Source: Phycisphaerae bacterium (GTDB lineage: Bacteria > Planctomycetota > Phycisphaerae > Sedimentisphaerales > Anaerohalosphaeraceae). Taken from it: a DNA stretch of 64,000 bases. Location of the stretch: NCBI GenBank assembly GCA_014859965.1, contig JACZKQ010000108.1:83363-147362 (forward strand). Direction: 5' to 3'. The notes under the pieces are model-generated. The model saw only the letters and a program-made list of their open reading frames with translations. It was not told where the DNA came from and searched no databases. This document shows, piece after piece, positions 50,761 to 59,721 of the stretch. Position 1 is the stretch's first letter, and every line of letters starts with the position of its first letter. A program made the translations under genes and the position numbers.

Positions 50761-51585
50761 CTATGTGACAGACGGGCTAAAGATTCTTAAGACTTCCGAA
50801 TAGACCTTTTTGTTAGCGGCCAGAATGCGATATTGCTGGTCACGGTACGCGTCCAAATCAACCGGAAAAATCGGCTGGCCCGCAATGTCGGTCAGAATGC
50901 CGCCGGCTCTTTCGATCAGGATGGCCCCCGCCGCGATATCCCATATTTTGGTCACAGTGGAAACGGCGCCGATCATGGCCCCTTTGGCGATATAGGCCAG
51001 ATGGAGGGCTGTCGAACCCAGGTTGCGGAATCGCGTACGGTTGATGATCTCGTAAATGCCTTTGGCCATGTCGTCAGTGAAGTGACTGTCGATGCCAAAG
51101 CTGGTGAATTCGGTGAGATCGTCTTTGCTGACGGTGATCCGGGAGCCGTTGAGCTGGGCCTCAGTATCGATTGCGGCCGTGTACATGGATTCGGTCGCCA
51201 CATCGTAAATGACGCCCACGATGGGCTTTCCTTCGTGAAACGCGGCGATGCTGACGGCAAAATTCAAAAGGCCGTGGGCATAATTATTCGTTCCGTCGAT
51301 GGGGTCGATCACCCACCAGATCGGGTCGGCCGTTCTCGGGGACTGAAAAAGCAGCTTGTCGTTCGGTCCCTCTTCGCCGATAAAACCGTCGTCTGGATAG
51401 ATGTCCTTGATGCGGCTGATGATAAGCTGCTGGCAGATGGTGTCGGCCTGAGTCACAATTTCAGTTCCGTTTTTGACGGAGGTTTTGATGTACTTTAGTT
51501 CCTCCATGGCGCGCTGGCCCGCAAGCCGTGCAGCAACTGCGGCGATTTCGAGCATGCGACTGATATCACTGTGTGCCAGCGCCAT
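50761..51585 (-). CDS. Inositol monophosphatase-family phosphatase
   Basis: The 274-residue Mg2+-dependent phosphatase has the family signatures FIGEEGPND (metal Glu), VIDPIDGTNNYAHGLLN (metal Asp and the catalytic loop) and the C-terminal KIWDIAAGAILIERAGG with its metal Asp. Likely substrates are inositol monophosphate, 3'-phosphoadenosine 5'-phosphate or a sugar phosphate; sequence alone does not separate them. ATG at 51585 has AAAGGA spaced four to five bases upstream. It has its own promoter, which overlaps the promoter of the divergent DUF2752 gene. Length is typical (about 260-275). Confidence 0.9.
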   Translation of the reverse strand: MALAHSDISRMLEIAAVAARLAGQRAMEELKYIKTSVKNGTEIVTQADTICQQLIISRIKDIYPDDGFIGEEGPNDKLLFQSPRTADPIWWVIDPIDGTNNYAHGLLNFAVSIAAFHEGKPIVGVIYDVATESMYTAAIDTEAQLNGSRITVSKDDLTEFTSFGIDSHFTDDMAKGIYEIINRTRFRNLGSTALHLAYIAKGAMIGAVSTVTKIWDIAAGAILIERAGGILTDIAGQPIFPVDLDAYRDQQYRILAANKKVYSEVLRIFSPSVT

Positions 51586-51601
51586 TAACGGTCCTTTCAA
51601 C

Positions 51602-51630
51602 TTGACAATAAACGCGGAGTTTTATATTGT
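51602..51630 (+). promoter_or_regulatory. Promoter of the DUF2752 gene (leaderless)
   Basis: TTGACA (51602-51607) and TATTGT (51625-51630) are 17 bp apart. The expected start is near 51637, only about three bases before ATG 51640, and no ribosome binding site is present, so the mRNA is probably leaderless. Confidence 0.65.
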
Positions 51631-51654
51631 ATCGTAATTATGTCTGCCGTCCAA
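51626..51654 (-). promoter_or_regulatory. Promoter of the inositol monophosphatase-type gene
   Basis: On the minus strand TTGGAC (51654-51649) and TACAAT (51631-51626) are spaced by 17 bp, with a start near 51619. Its -10 occupies the same bases as the -10 of the opposite promoter. Confidence 0.55.
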
Positions 51655-52113
51655 CAGTCAAATTCCAGCAAAAACAGGACCCTTGCGGCTCGCCATCATC
51701 GGGTTGGCGCAGCCGTATTACTGGCGATTGCAGTGTGTTTTTGGGCGTTTCTTTGGATGGCCGCCCGGGGGTGGATTGAGCCGGCCCGGTATTTCGGGAT
51801 TTGCGGCTTCCAGCAGGCGTGCGGCCTGCCTTGCCCCGGATGCTACGTGACACGCAGCGCAATGCTGTTTGCCTCGGGGCATATAATAGAGTCTTTTTGT
51901 CTTCAGCCCGCCGGTGCGGTATTCTGCGGTATGAGTGTCGTGGTGGCGGTTTTTGCTTTACTCATAAGCGTTTTCGGGGTAAACTTCAGTTTTTTGCAGC
52001 GACGGATAACCGGCTCGGTGATATGCTGGGCGGTCGTAGCGGTACTTATCGTTTTCGCAGGCGGCTGGGCGGTGACGCTTTGCAGAGCGCTTGTCGAAAG
52101 CGGTGTTCCGTAA
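51640..52113 (+). CDS. DUF2752-family membrane protein
   Basis: The 157-residue protein has three to four hydrophobic helices and the DUF2752 signature GLPCPGCYVTRSAMLFASGH (family pattern CPGCGxTR), preceded by a conserved aromatic/Gly segment (ARYFGICGFQ). Here the Gly after CPGC is replaced by Tyr. DUF2752 proteins are small, widespread in planctomycetes and Bacteroidetes, and of unknown function; the paired cysteines suggest metal or thiol chemistry. There is no ribosome binding site, which fits translation from a leaderless transcript. It is followed 16 bp later by a lipoprotein gene. Confidence 0.8.
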   Translation: MSAVQQSNSSKNRTLAARHHRVGAAVLLAIAVCFWAFLWMAARGWIEPARYFGICGFQQACGLPCPGCYVTRSAMLFASGHIIESFCLQPAGAVFCGMSVVVAVFALLISVFGVNFSFLQRRITGSVICWAVVAVLIVFAGGWAVTLCRALVESGVP

Positions 52114-52129
52114 CGGGAAGGAAGAATCA

Positions 52130-52795
52130 ATGATACATAAAGCGATTGCCGGCGTCATAGCCGCGTGCGTTCTGGTCATGTCGGCTGGATGCAACGTGAC
52201 CGGCCTTCTCGGAAGTCCCACGGCGCATGAGAAGAAGGTGCCTGCCGAGTATAAGCTGGGGGGCACGACGTCCCGGGTCATGGTCTTTGTCGACGAGGCC
52301 AGAGGCGGCAGCGTTCCCGTCGAACTGCGCTCGCAGGTCGATGCGGCGCTGCGAAACAGCCTGATCAAGAAGGTGCGCATCCGCAAGGAGAACCTCATTG
52401 ATTCGGTCGATTACGCACCGTCGCGTCTTGCACCCTACGCGAGGCTTTCGCCTGCGCAGATCGGCAGCAATCTGGGCGCCGATCTGGTGGTCTACGTACG
52501 CATCGAGTCGCACGATATCCAGCAGTTGCACTCTGCCGGCTACTTCAGCGCTTCCATAGTGACGGGCAGCGTGCTGGTGGATGTGGCCTCAGGGGACGTG
52601 GTCTGGCCTGCAGGCAAAGACGTCAAAATCGCGAAGATCCGCTTGGAACTGGAGACCAAGGGCAGAGAGGCGACTATCGATCGTCTGGCCCAGGAGACGG
52701 CGCATTGCGTAACGCGGTATTTCTATGACTGTCCGGGCGATCAGTTTCGGTCCGGCAGTGAGCAGCGAGAATATGAAGATATGTACTGGCATTAA
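52130..52795 (+). CDS. Putative outer-membrane-type lipoprotein
   Basis: The 221-residue protein has a lipoprotein signal ending VMSAGC (Cys21). The mature part has alternating strand/helix pieces: RVMVFVDEARGG, SQVDAALRNSLIKK, IGSNLGADLVVYVRIES, SASIVTGSVLVDVASGDVVW. This resembles the TolB-N/DUF799-like fold of periplasmic lipoproteins in which a second conserved strand follows LGAD. It is not a clear family match. ATG at 52130 has GGAAGGAAG upstream. It follows the DUF2752 gene by 16 bp and is likely co-transcribed. Function unknown. Confidence 0.65.
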   Translation: MIHKAIAGVIAACVLVMSAGCNVTGLLGSPTAHEKKVPAEYKLGGTTSRVMVFVDEARGGSVPVELRSQVDAALRNSLIKKVRIRKENLIDSVDYAPSRLAPYARLSPAQIGSNLGADLVVYVRIESHDIQQLHSAGYFSASIVTGSVLVDVASGDVVWPAGKDVKIAKIRLELETKGREATIDRLAQETAHCVTRYFYDCPGDQFRSGSEQREYEDMYWH

Positions 52796-52865
52796 GTCCG
52801 AGCGGGCTGGTGCGGGCAGCGTGAAGATAACTCAAGTGAATTTTTGAAGTTGACGGGAGAGCTTT

Positions 52866-54458
52866 GTGACCTATCGCATTCTAATAACCGACAAGTTGGC
52901 CCAGGAAGGCATCGACTTGCTGAACAGCATGGACGGCGTTGAGCCGGTGGTCAAAACAGGGGTTACCCCCGAAGAGTTGGCCCGGATCATCGGAGATTAC
53001 GACGGCTTGATCATTCGCAGCGCCACGCGGGTAACCGCAGATGCGCTGGCCAGTCCCGGCAAACTCAAGGGCATTGCCCGGGCGGGCGTCGGCGTGGACA
53101 ACATCGATATCGCCGCGGCGACCCGCAAGGGGATCCTCGTGATGAATACGCCCGGCGGCAACACGCTCAGCGCCGCCGAACACACCCTGGCCCTGATGCT
53201 TGCTCTCAGCCGCAACGTCGTAGAGGCCTGCACAAGTCTCAAGGCCGGCGCCTGGGATCGCAAAAAGTACACCGGCAACCAGTTGAACAACAAGGTGCTC
53301 GGCGTCATTGGGCTCGGGCGCATCGGCATGGCCGTCGTCAAGATGGCCCTGGGTTTCAACATGCGGGTGATCGGCTATGATCCGCTTTCCGCGCCCAAGG
53401 AAGCCGGCAAACTCGGTTTCGAAGTGACCGATCAACTGGAGCAGATTTACAGAGAAGCCGACTACATCAGCCTCCATGTGCCGAGAAACGAGCAGACGGC
53501 GAATATGATCGCCGCCGAACAACTGGCGATGATGAAGCCGACGGTCCGGATTGTCAACTGCGCGCGAGGCGGTATCATCAACGAAGACGCCCTTTACGAT
53601 GCCCTTGAGGCGGGTCGGATTGCCGGGGCCGCCCTGGATGTCTTCAGCAAGGAGCCTCCCGAGAACACACGCTTCAGCAGGTTGGACAATTGCCTGGTCA
53701 CGCCGCACCTCGGCGCCAGCACCGAAGAAGCCCAGATTGAAGTCGCCGTCGAGGCGGCCCAGATTCTGGCTGACGCGCTGATGGGCGGCCCGGTGAAAAA
53801 CGCGGTCAATGCGCCGTCGATGGGCGGCAAGGTGCCGCCGATTGTCTGTCAGTATGCGGAGCTGGCCCAGCGGATAGGGCAGGTCATGAGCGCGATCGTT
53901 ACCGGACACGTCAAGTCTGTTGAGGTGCAGTATCGCGGTACCATTGCGGATATGCCTGTCGAGATGCTCACTACCGCGTTTTCGATCGGACTGCTGCAGA
54001 GGCATTTCGATGCCGTCGTCAACATGGTCAATGTGGGATACTTGGCCAGGGAGCGGGGGATCAGCATCGACGAAACCAGGAATCCCGAAGCGCAGGATGT
54101 CTCTTCCAGTTTCACCGCGAAGGTCGTCACCGATAAGGTCACGCGGACCATTCGAGGCACCATCTTCGGAGAGCGGCTGCTTCGTATTCTGGAGATTGAC
54201 GGGTTCAATGTGGAAGTGACGCCGGCCGGCACAATGCTGGTGATCTTCAACGACGATAAGCCGGGCGTCATCGGGTCGGTAGGGACGCTCTGCGGCAAAC
54301 ATGGCATCAACATCAGCACGATGGGCGTAGGCCACAAAGCGGACCTCGGTAAGGCGATTCTGGCGGTCAGCCTTGATGAGGAGCCGGACAGTGAAGCCAT
54401 ACGGGAGTTGGGCGCCCTTGATTTTGTCAATGAAATCTACGTCTGCAAGCTGGATTGA
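52866..54458 (+). CDS. serA: D-3-phosphoglycerate dehydrogenase
   Basis: The 530-residue enzyme oxidises 3-phosphoglycerate to phosphohydroxypyruvate with NAD+, the first step of serine synthesis. It has the long-form domain order: substrate domain, Rossmann domain (GVIGLGRIGMAVVKMA), catalytic Arg/Glu/His segment with NCARGGIINEDAL and CLVTPHLGASTEEA, then the ASB domain, then a C-terminal ACT domain (VIFNDDKPGVIGSVG) that may sense serine. Length fits type 1 enzymes (about 525). The start is GTG 52866 with GGGAGA upstream. The methyltransferase gene follows after 33 bp. Confidence 0.95.
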   Translation: MTYRILITDKLAQEGIDLLNSMDGVEPVVKTGVTPEELARIIGDYDGLIIRSATRVTADALASPGKLKGIARAGVGVDNIDIAAATRKGILVMNTPGGNTLSAAEHTLALMLALSRNVVEACTSLKAGAWDRKKYTGNQLNNKVLGVIGLGRIGMAVVKMALGFNMRVIGYDPLSAPKEAGKLGFEVTDQLEQIYREADYISLHVPRNEQTANMIAAEQLAMMKPTVRIVNCARGGIINEDALYDALEAGRIAGAALDVFSKEPPENTRFSRLDNCLVTPHLGASTEEAQIEVAVEAAQILADALMGGPVKNAVNAPSMGGKVPPIVCQYAELAQRIGQVMSAIVTGHVKSVEVQYRGTIADMPVEMLTTAFSIGLLQRHFDAVVNMVNVGYLARERGISIDETRNPEAQDVSSSFTAKVVTDKVTRTIRGTIFGERLLRILEIDGFNVEVTPAGTMLVIFNDDKPGVIGSVGTLCGKHGINISTMGVGHKADLGKAILAVSLDEEPDSEAIRELGALDFVNEIYVCKLD

Positions 54459-54491
54459 CGCCGGCTCCGGCGGAAAGGGATTTCCGACAGC

Positions 54492-55478
54492 ATGAAACAT
54501 ATGCCGTTGCCAAGGATTGATGCAAACACGAAGCTCCATGACGGCCTCCTGAAGTACTGCCGTCTGTCGCCGGGGCAGGTGTGGCATGATCCCGAGGGTC
54601 GGCACCGCGTGGGGTGTTTGGATGCTGTGGATGCGCCAGCCGTAGAGGCGTTCATGGAAGGTGAGAAGGCCGTCCTTGCTGTGCAAGACCCGCCCTACAA
54701 CATGGTGGCCTTCGGCACAGCCGATCCGGACGTGTACGTCGACTGGTGTGCCCGCTGGATCGACACGGTGGATTGCATTCTGTCGTCGGACGGTTCGCTG
54801 TACGTCTGGCTGGGGGCCGATCAGCAAAACCACTTTCAGCCGCTGGCCGATTTCATGATCATGATGCGGAAAAAGCCGTTTAAGTCCCGCAGCTTCATTA
54901 CATTGCGAAATCAGCGGGGCTATGGCACACAGAAAAACTGGATGGCCGTGAGGCAGGAACTGTTGTATTATACCCGCGGCAACCCGGTCTTCCATGTCGC
55001 CGCCGAGTACACCGATATCCCGAAAATCCTTCGGGGTTATTATAAGGACGTCGCGGGCGTTCGGACCGAGAATCTTCAGCGGGGCCGCTCCGAGACAATT
55101 CGCGCCGGCAACGTATGGGTGGACATACAGCAGGTCTTCTATCGCATGGAGGAAAACGTCAGCGGCTGCTTCGCACAGAAACCGTGTAAAGCGATCGAAC
55201 GAATCGTTCAGGCCGGATCCTGCCCGGGTGATTGCGTGGTGGATTTTTTCTGCCACAGCGGCACAACGCTGGTTGCCTGCGAACGCTCCCGACGCAGATG
55301 TTTTTGTGTGGATCATGACCCCGTGTTCTGTGAAATTACCATACGCCGGCTTGAGCGGCTCCGTGCAACCGGAAAGACGGGCTGGCAGGCGGGTAATCCG
55401 TTCGAAAATGAACTCGAAAACGACCTCCAAGCCGTGGTGCCGTCGGATATCAGAGGTCAGGTTGCTGTCGGTAAATGA
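54492..55478 (+). CDS. Orphan DNA methyltransferase (beta class, N4/N6 type)
   Basis: The 328-residue methyltransferase has motif IV DPPYN at about residue 67, before motif I, so it is beta-class in order. The C-terminal SAM-binding segment reads DFFCHSGTTLVACERSRR, where the family usually has DxFxGSGTT, so a His replaces the first glycine. Motif IV chemistry (DPPY) means adenine-N6 or cytosine-N4 methylation. There is no restriction endonuclease, specificity subunit or phage gene next to it. It lies between serA and the topoisomerase VI B subunit, so a regulatory or housekeeping methylase is more likely than restriction. Target sequence unknown. Confidence 0.85.
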   Translation: MKHMPLPRIDANTKLHDGLLKYCRLSPGQVWHDPEGRHRVGCLDAVDAPAVEAFMEGEKAVLAVQDPPYNMVAFGTADPDVYVDWCARWIDTVDCILSSDGSLYVWLGADQQNHFQPLADFMIMMRKKPFKSRSFITLRNQRGYGTQKNWMAVRQELLYYTRGNPVFHVAAEYTDIPKILRGYYKDVAGVRTENLQRGRSETIRAGNVWVDIQQVFYRMEENVSGCFAQKPCKAIERIVQAGSCPGDCVVDFFCHSGTTLVACERSRRRCFCVDHDPVFCEITIRRLERLRATGKTGWQAGNPFENELENDLQAVVPSDIRGQVAVGK

Positions 55479-55587
55479 GCCGGCGAACGAATGCACCGGC
55501 CCGGGTTTGTATCGTATCTTAAAACACATGCCGTTTCCCGGCAGGTGGACGGGTGAAGGAGAGAAGTTATGAAAAGGAGTAGTGTGC

Positions 55588-57405
55588 ATGGAGGTCCTGA
55601 AAGAAAAACCAGCCAGGCAAATGAGTCTTGATTTTGGTGAGGGCGGCAGCGAAGGCATGGCCAGAGCAGCAAATAAGAACGTCAAAGCAAAGAGCAAGGC
55701 GGCCGGGAAATCTCCCGTCGCGGACGCTATCGAGCCCGTGGCACTGGAATTCATCACCCCCGCGGAGCCTCAAGCGGTGCGACCGCCTGACGTCCGGCGG
55801 CGCCGCGTTCCCAAGGCCGCCACAGCCGAATCCATGGCCGCAAAGCAGCGGGACATCAGCGTTAGCGAGTTCTTTGCGAAAAACCGGCATCTTCTGGGTT
55901 TCGATAACCCCCGCAAAGCGCTGCTGACGGCGGTGAAAGAGGCTGTCGACAATTCGCTGGATGCGTGCGAAGACGCCCTGATTCTGCCAAAGCTGTCGAT
56001 TACTATTTCACCGGTCGATGGCTCAGACAACAAATTCAAGTTGAATGTGACCGACAATGGGCCCGGCATCGTCAGGCAGCAGGTTCCTAACATCTTTGCG
56101 CGTCTGCTGTACGGCAGCAAATTCCACACACTCAAGATGAGTCGCGGGCAGCAGGGCATTGGCATCAGTGCCGCCGGCATGTACGGGCTGCTGACCACGG
56201 GCGAACCCGTACAGATCATCACGCGGATCAATCCGAAGAAACCCGCGCAGCATTACCATGTGCAGATCGACACCGCGCGCAACAAGCCGGACGTGGTGCT
56301 CGATGAAGAATGCGATTTTGATTTGCCTACGGGAACCAGTGTCACAATCACGCTCGAAGGCCGGTACCAGAAAGGCAAACAGTCTGTCGATGACTATGTT
56401 GCGCAGACGGCCATGGCGAATCCGCACGCGACGATCATCTACCGCGCCCCGGACGGCCAAACGTACGACTATCCGGCGACCAGTCACGAAATGCCCTTTC
56501 TTCCTGTCGAGATCAAACCGCACCCTTATGGGGTGGAAATCGGTGTACTGTATAAGATGGCGCGGGAAAGCGATTCCGGCACAATCGCCGAGTTCTTCCG
56601 CTCTGAGTTTTCGCGTGTGAGCCCGGCTTTGGCCGCCCAGATTGCCAAGACGGCCAAGTTGTCGTCGCGTCTGAAGCCGAAGAAGATGACGCTCAAGGAA
56701 GCCGAGCAGCTTTACAAGGCGATCAATGAGACAAAGATCATGGCGCCGTCGAGCGACTGTATCGGGCCGATCGGACAGGAAAACCTGGAGGACGGCCTTC
56801 GCCGCGTCGTCGACGCCCAGTTCTATACGAGCTGTACGCGCAAGCCTTCTGTGTACCGCGGCAATCCGTTTCTCGTGGAAGCGGCGATGGCCTACGGATT
56901 CAAGGACAACGGGCAGGAAAACGGAAAAGGCGGCTCGGACGACGATCGTGAGCCGCTGATGCGCCTTTCGCGCATTGCCAACCGCGTGCCGCTGCTCTAC
57001 CAGCAATCGGCTTGCGCGGTTTACAAGGCCGTCTTGGACACAAACTGGCGCGGTTACGGACTGAGTCAGAGCAAAGGGGCGCTGCCGCGCGGCCAGATCA
57101 TGCTCATGGTGCATATTGCCTCGGTTTGGGTGCCGTTTACGTCGGAGAGCAAGGAAGCCATTGCCCACTATCCCGAGATTATCAAAGAGATCAAACTGGC
57201 AATTCAGGAGTGCGGCCGCAGATTGGGCATGCACGTCAGAAAGCAGAGACGCATTCGCGACGAGATGGTCAAGCGTGGTTACATTGAGACGTATCTGCCG
57301 CACATCGGTGAGGCCTTGCGGGATATTCTGGCGTTGAAGGACGCGCAGGTTGTTACCGTTGTAGAGCGGCTCAAGGAAACGTTAGAGAAATCAAGAAAGA
57401 TATGA
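55588..57405 (+). CDS. DNA topoisomerase VI subunit B (Top6B), no adjacent Top6A
   Basis: The 605-residue protein has a low-complexity extension of about 85 residues and then the GHKL ATPase fold of Top6B. The N box is KEAVDNSLDACED with Glu118 and Asn122, then VTDNGPGI (155-161), then SRGQQGIGISAAGMYG. The transducer domain ends with the conserved Lys segment NWRGYGLSQSKGALPRGQ. Topoisomerase VI needs subunit A (Spo11-like TOPRIM) to cut DNA, and none is adjacent: the next gene is a phosphohexomutase and the previous one a methyltransferase. ATG at 55588 has AAGGAG eight bases upstream. The phosphohexomutase gene begins within 10 bases of its stop. Confidence 0.92.
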   Translation: MEVLKEKPARQMSLDFGEGGSEGMARAANKNVKAKSKAAGKSPVADAIEPVALEFITPAEPQAVRPPDVRRRRVPKAATAESMAAKQRDISVSEFFAKNRHLLGFDNPRKALLTAVKEAVDNSLDACEDALILPKLSITISPVDGSDNKFKLNVTDNGPGIVRQQVPNIFARLLYGSKFHTLKMSRGQQGIGISAAGMYGLLTTGEPVQIITRINPKKPAQHYHVQIDTARNKPDVVLDEECDFDLPTGTSVTITLEGRYQKGKQSVDDYVAQTAMANPHATIIYRAPDGQTYDYPATSHEMPFLPVEIKPHPYGVEIGVLYKMARESDSGTIAEFFRSEFSRVSPALAAQIAKTAKLSSRLKPKKMTLKEAEQLYKAINETKIMAPSSDCIGPIGQENLEDGLRRVVDAQFYTSCTRKPSVYRGNPFLVEAAMAYGFKDNGQENGKGGSDDDREPLMRLSRIANRVPLLYQQSACAVYKAVLDTNWRGYGLSQSKGALPRGQIMLMVHIASVWVPFTSESKEAIAHYPEIIKEIKLAIQECGRRLGMHVRKQRRIRDEMVKRGYIETYLPHIGEALRDILALKDAQVVTVVERLKETLEKSRKI

Positions 57406-57413
57406 GGGCAAAC

Positions 57414-58793
57414 ATGGCCAGGGAACTGATCATCAGCATCAGCGGCATGCGTGGAATCGTCGGTGAGAATCTGTTTCCCGAGACCGCCGCCGCCTACGCG
57501 AGCGCCTTCGGAACATTCCTGAAGCAGACGGCGCGCCGGCAGGGGCAGGAAGGACCCTTCAGCGTCTGTGTTGGCAGGGATTCGCGGCCCTCGGGAGAGA
57601 TGCTTTTTGCTGCGGTTGCTGCCGGTTTGTCGGCCACCGGAATCGACGTGGTGGACCTCGGCCTGGTGACAACGCCGGGCGTGGGTATCATGCTGCGGCA
57701 CTTGGGCTGTTCCGGCGGTATGGTGATCACCGCTTCCCACAATCCCATTGAGTACAACGGCCTCAAACTGTTGCTGGGCAACGGTATAGCGCCGCCGAGC
57801 GCCCTTGCCGAGCAGATCAGGGCGCTGTATTTCGACATGGAACTGGAACGTGTCGATTCTCTCAAGTGCGGGAGAATTGCCGCCAGCGATCAGACTGATG
57901 AAGTGCACATCGAAAAGGTGATGGCTATCGTCCATTCGGAAAAGATACGAGCGAGGCGATTCAAGGTTGTGCTGGACAGCGTCAATGGCGCCGGCGGCCG
58001 AGTGGGTATCCGGCTGCTCGAGCAGTTGGGCTGCCAGGTGGTGCCCATGAACTGCGAGCCGACGGGCCTGTTTGCCCATACGCCCGAACCGACCGCGGAG
58101 AACCTTACGGACTTGTGCAAGCAGGTCGTGCAGTGCGGCGCCGATGTGGGATTCGCTCAGGACCCGGACGCGGACCGCCTGGCAATCGTCGACGAAAATG
58201 GCCGATATATCGGCGAAGAATATACCTTGGCTCTGGCAGCGCGACACGTGTTCGGTCATGGGCCCGGCAAGGCGGCGGCGAACCTCTCCACGTCGCGTAT
58301 GATCGACGACCTTGCCGCCGCCATGGGCGGAAAAGTGATCCGTACGCCGGTCGGTGAGGCCAACGTCGCAGAGGCGATGATCAAGCACGCCTGCGTGATC
58401 GGAGGCGAAGGCAACGGGGGCGTCATCGACCTGCGGGTCGGTCCGATACGCGACAGTCTCGTGGCGATGGCCCTGGTGCTTCAACTTCAGGCCGACACCG
58501 GCAAGAGTATCGGTCAACTTGTCAACGAAATCGGCGCCTATCACGTGGTCAAAACCAAGTTTACCGCCGATGCCGCCCAGGCCCGGCTTATTATTGCCAA
58601 GTTCGGCGAGCAATTTGGCGATGCTATCGTTGACAAAAGCGACGGCTGCCGCTTCGATTTTGCCGATGGATGGGTGCATCTTCGCACGAGCAACACCGAG
58701 CCGATCATGCGGGCTATTGTGGAGACACGGACACCGGAGGCGACGGCCGTCTACGTCGATGCGGTGCACGCAATCTGCAAAAACGTTCTTTGA
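57414..58793 (+). CDS. glmM: Phosphoglucosamine mutase / alpha-phosphohexomutase
   Basis: The 459-residue enzyme has four-domain architecture: phosphoserine loop VITASHNPIEYNGLKLL, metal loop DPDADRLAIVDENG, sugar-binding GGEGNGGVI and the C-terminal phosphate-binding RTSNTEPIMR. It interconverts glucosamine-6-P and glucosamine-1-P for peptidoglycan and LPS, or acts on mannose/glucose phosphates; the PIEYNG loop resembles the archaeal-type PMM/GlmM group, so the sugar is not certain. ATG 57414 with GAGGG upstream is used; ATG 57402 overlaps the Top6B stop and is an alternative. The link to a topoisomerase gene appears to be positional only. Confidence 0.9.
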   Translation: MARELIISISGMRGIVGENLFPETAAAYASAFGTFLKQTARRQGQEGPFSVCVGRDSRPSGEMLFAAVAAGLSATGIDVVDLGLVTTPGVGIMLRHLGCSGGMVITASHNPIEYNGLKLLLGNGIAPPSALAEQIRALYFDMELERVDSLKCGRIAASDQTDEVHIEKVMAIVHSEKIRARRFKVVLDSVNGAGGRVGIRLLEQLGCQVVPMNCEPTGLFAHTPEPTAENLTDLCKQVVQCGADVGFAQDPDADRLAIVDENGRYIGEEYTLALAARHVFGHGPGKAAANLSTSRMIDDLAAAMGGKVIRTPVGEANVAEAMIKHACVIGGEGNGGVIDLRVGPIRDSLVAMALVLQLQADTGKSIGQLVNEIGAYHVVKTKFTADAAQARLIIAKFGEQFGDAIVDKSDGCRFDFADGWVHLRTSNTEPIMRAIVETRTPEATAVYVDAVHAICKNVL

Positions 58794-58804
58794 AGCCCGG
58801 TGGA

Positions 58805-59713
58805 ATGAGCACGAAGTCCAACATAGCCCAAAGAAGAATTAAAGATGTGACCTATGTCGGCGTCGCCACAAATCTGGGGCTTGCGGCTGTCAAATGCGTG
58901 GTAGGGTTGCTGGCCGGTTCCATGGCGCTTTTTGCCGATGGCATTCACTCGATTTCCGACATGGCCACGGACGCCGTCGTATTGTTGGGTGTCCGTTTGG
59001 GAGCCAAGGACCCGGACCCCAAGCATCCCTATGGACACGGCCGGATGGAAACGTTCGCCGCGGTGGTCGTGGCGGTCGTGCTGCTTGCGGTCGGCGCGCT
59101 TATGATCCAGCGGGCCAGCGCCGCGATTGTCCGGCTCCGTACGACCGATTCGGAGTTTCCCGGCTTGCCAATGGCGGTCCTCGTTGTGGCCCTGCTGTCG
59201 GTTTTCTCAAAGGAGGCCCTGTACCAGGTGACCCGCAAAATCGCGGTCTCGACCGGCAGTTCGGCGCTCTACGCCAACGCCTGGCACCACCGGAGCGATG
59301 CCTTCAGTTCGATTGCTGTTGTGATAGGTTTCATAGCCACGCGGTTTGGCTACCAGTACGGCGACCAGGTGGCGACAGTAGCTGTGGGGCTCATGATTAT
59401 TCTGGTCGCGGCCAAGATCATCGACGGCTGTCTTCACGAATTCGCCGAACGGTCCGTGGACAAAGATACGGTGGAGGATATAAAAGATATCATTGCGGCC
59501 CAGGACCGCGTCCAGCAATGGCATCAGCTTCGTACGCGAAGTGTCGGCCGGGAAATTTTCATGGACGTGCATATCCTCGTAGACCCGCAGATCAGCATCA
59601 CGGAGGCACATGAAATAGCGGAGTCTCTGGAAGAGGCCCTGCATGCCGGGCTCACGCGACCGGTCAACATCATGGTGCACGTTGAGCCCGACCAGCCCCA
59701 CTTGCGAAAATGA
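58805..59713 (+). CDS. Cation diffusion facilitator metal transporter
   Basis: The 302-residue protein has six helices and the CDF signatures. The first metal-site residues are in MALFADGIHSISDMATDAVV, and HPYGHGRMETFAAV follows helix 3. The second half of the site is in AWHHRSDAFSSIAVVIG, and the cytoplasmic C-terminal domain is VDPQISITEAHEIAESLEEAL. It exports Zn2+, Co2+, Fe2+ or Mn2+ in exchange for protons; the Asp/His pattern (HD-HHxxD) does not decide which. ATG at 58805 is used; the frame is open back to 58670 inside the previous gene. It is 11 bp after the phosphohexomutase. Confidence 0.92.
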   Translation: MSTKSNIAQRRIKDVTYVGVATNLGLAAVKCVVGLLAGSMALFADGIHSISDMATDAVVLLGVRLGAKDPDPKHPYGHGRMETFAAVVVAVVLLAVGALMIQRASAAIVRLRTTDSEFPGLPMAVLVVALLSVFSKEALYQVTRKIAVSTGSSALYANAWHHRSDAFSSIAVVIGFIATRFGYQYGDQVATVAVGLMIILVAAKIIDGCLHEFAERSVDKDTVEDIKDIIAAQDRVQQWHQLRTRSVGREIFMDVHILVDPQISITEAHEIAESLEEALHAGLTRPVNIMVHVEPDQPHLRK

Positions 59714-59721
59714 GTTGCATC

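Noticed and set aside
52881..55757. 958-codon open frame on the minus strand
   Set aside because: It lies antisense to serA and the methyltransferase, which have clear family motifs. Its translation is rich in Arg/His/Pro with no domain, and no ribosome binding site is seen.
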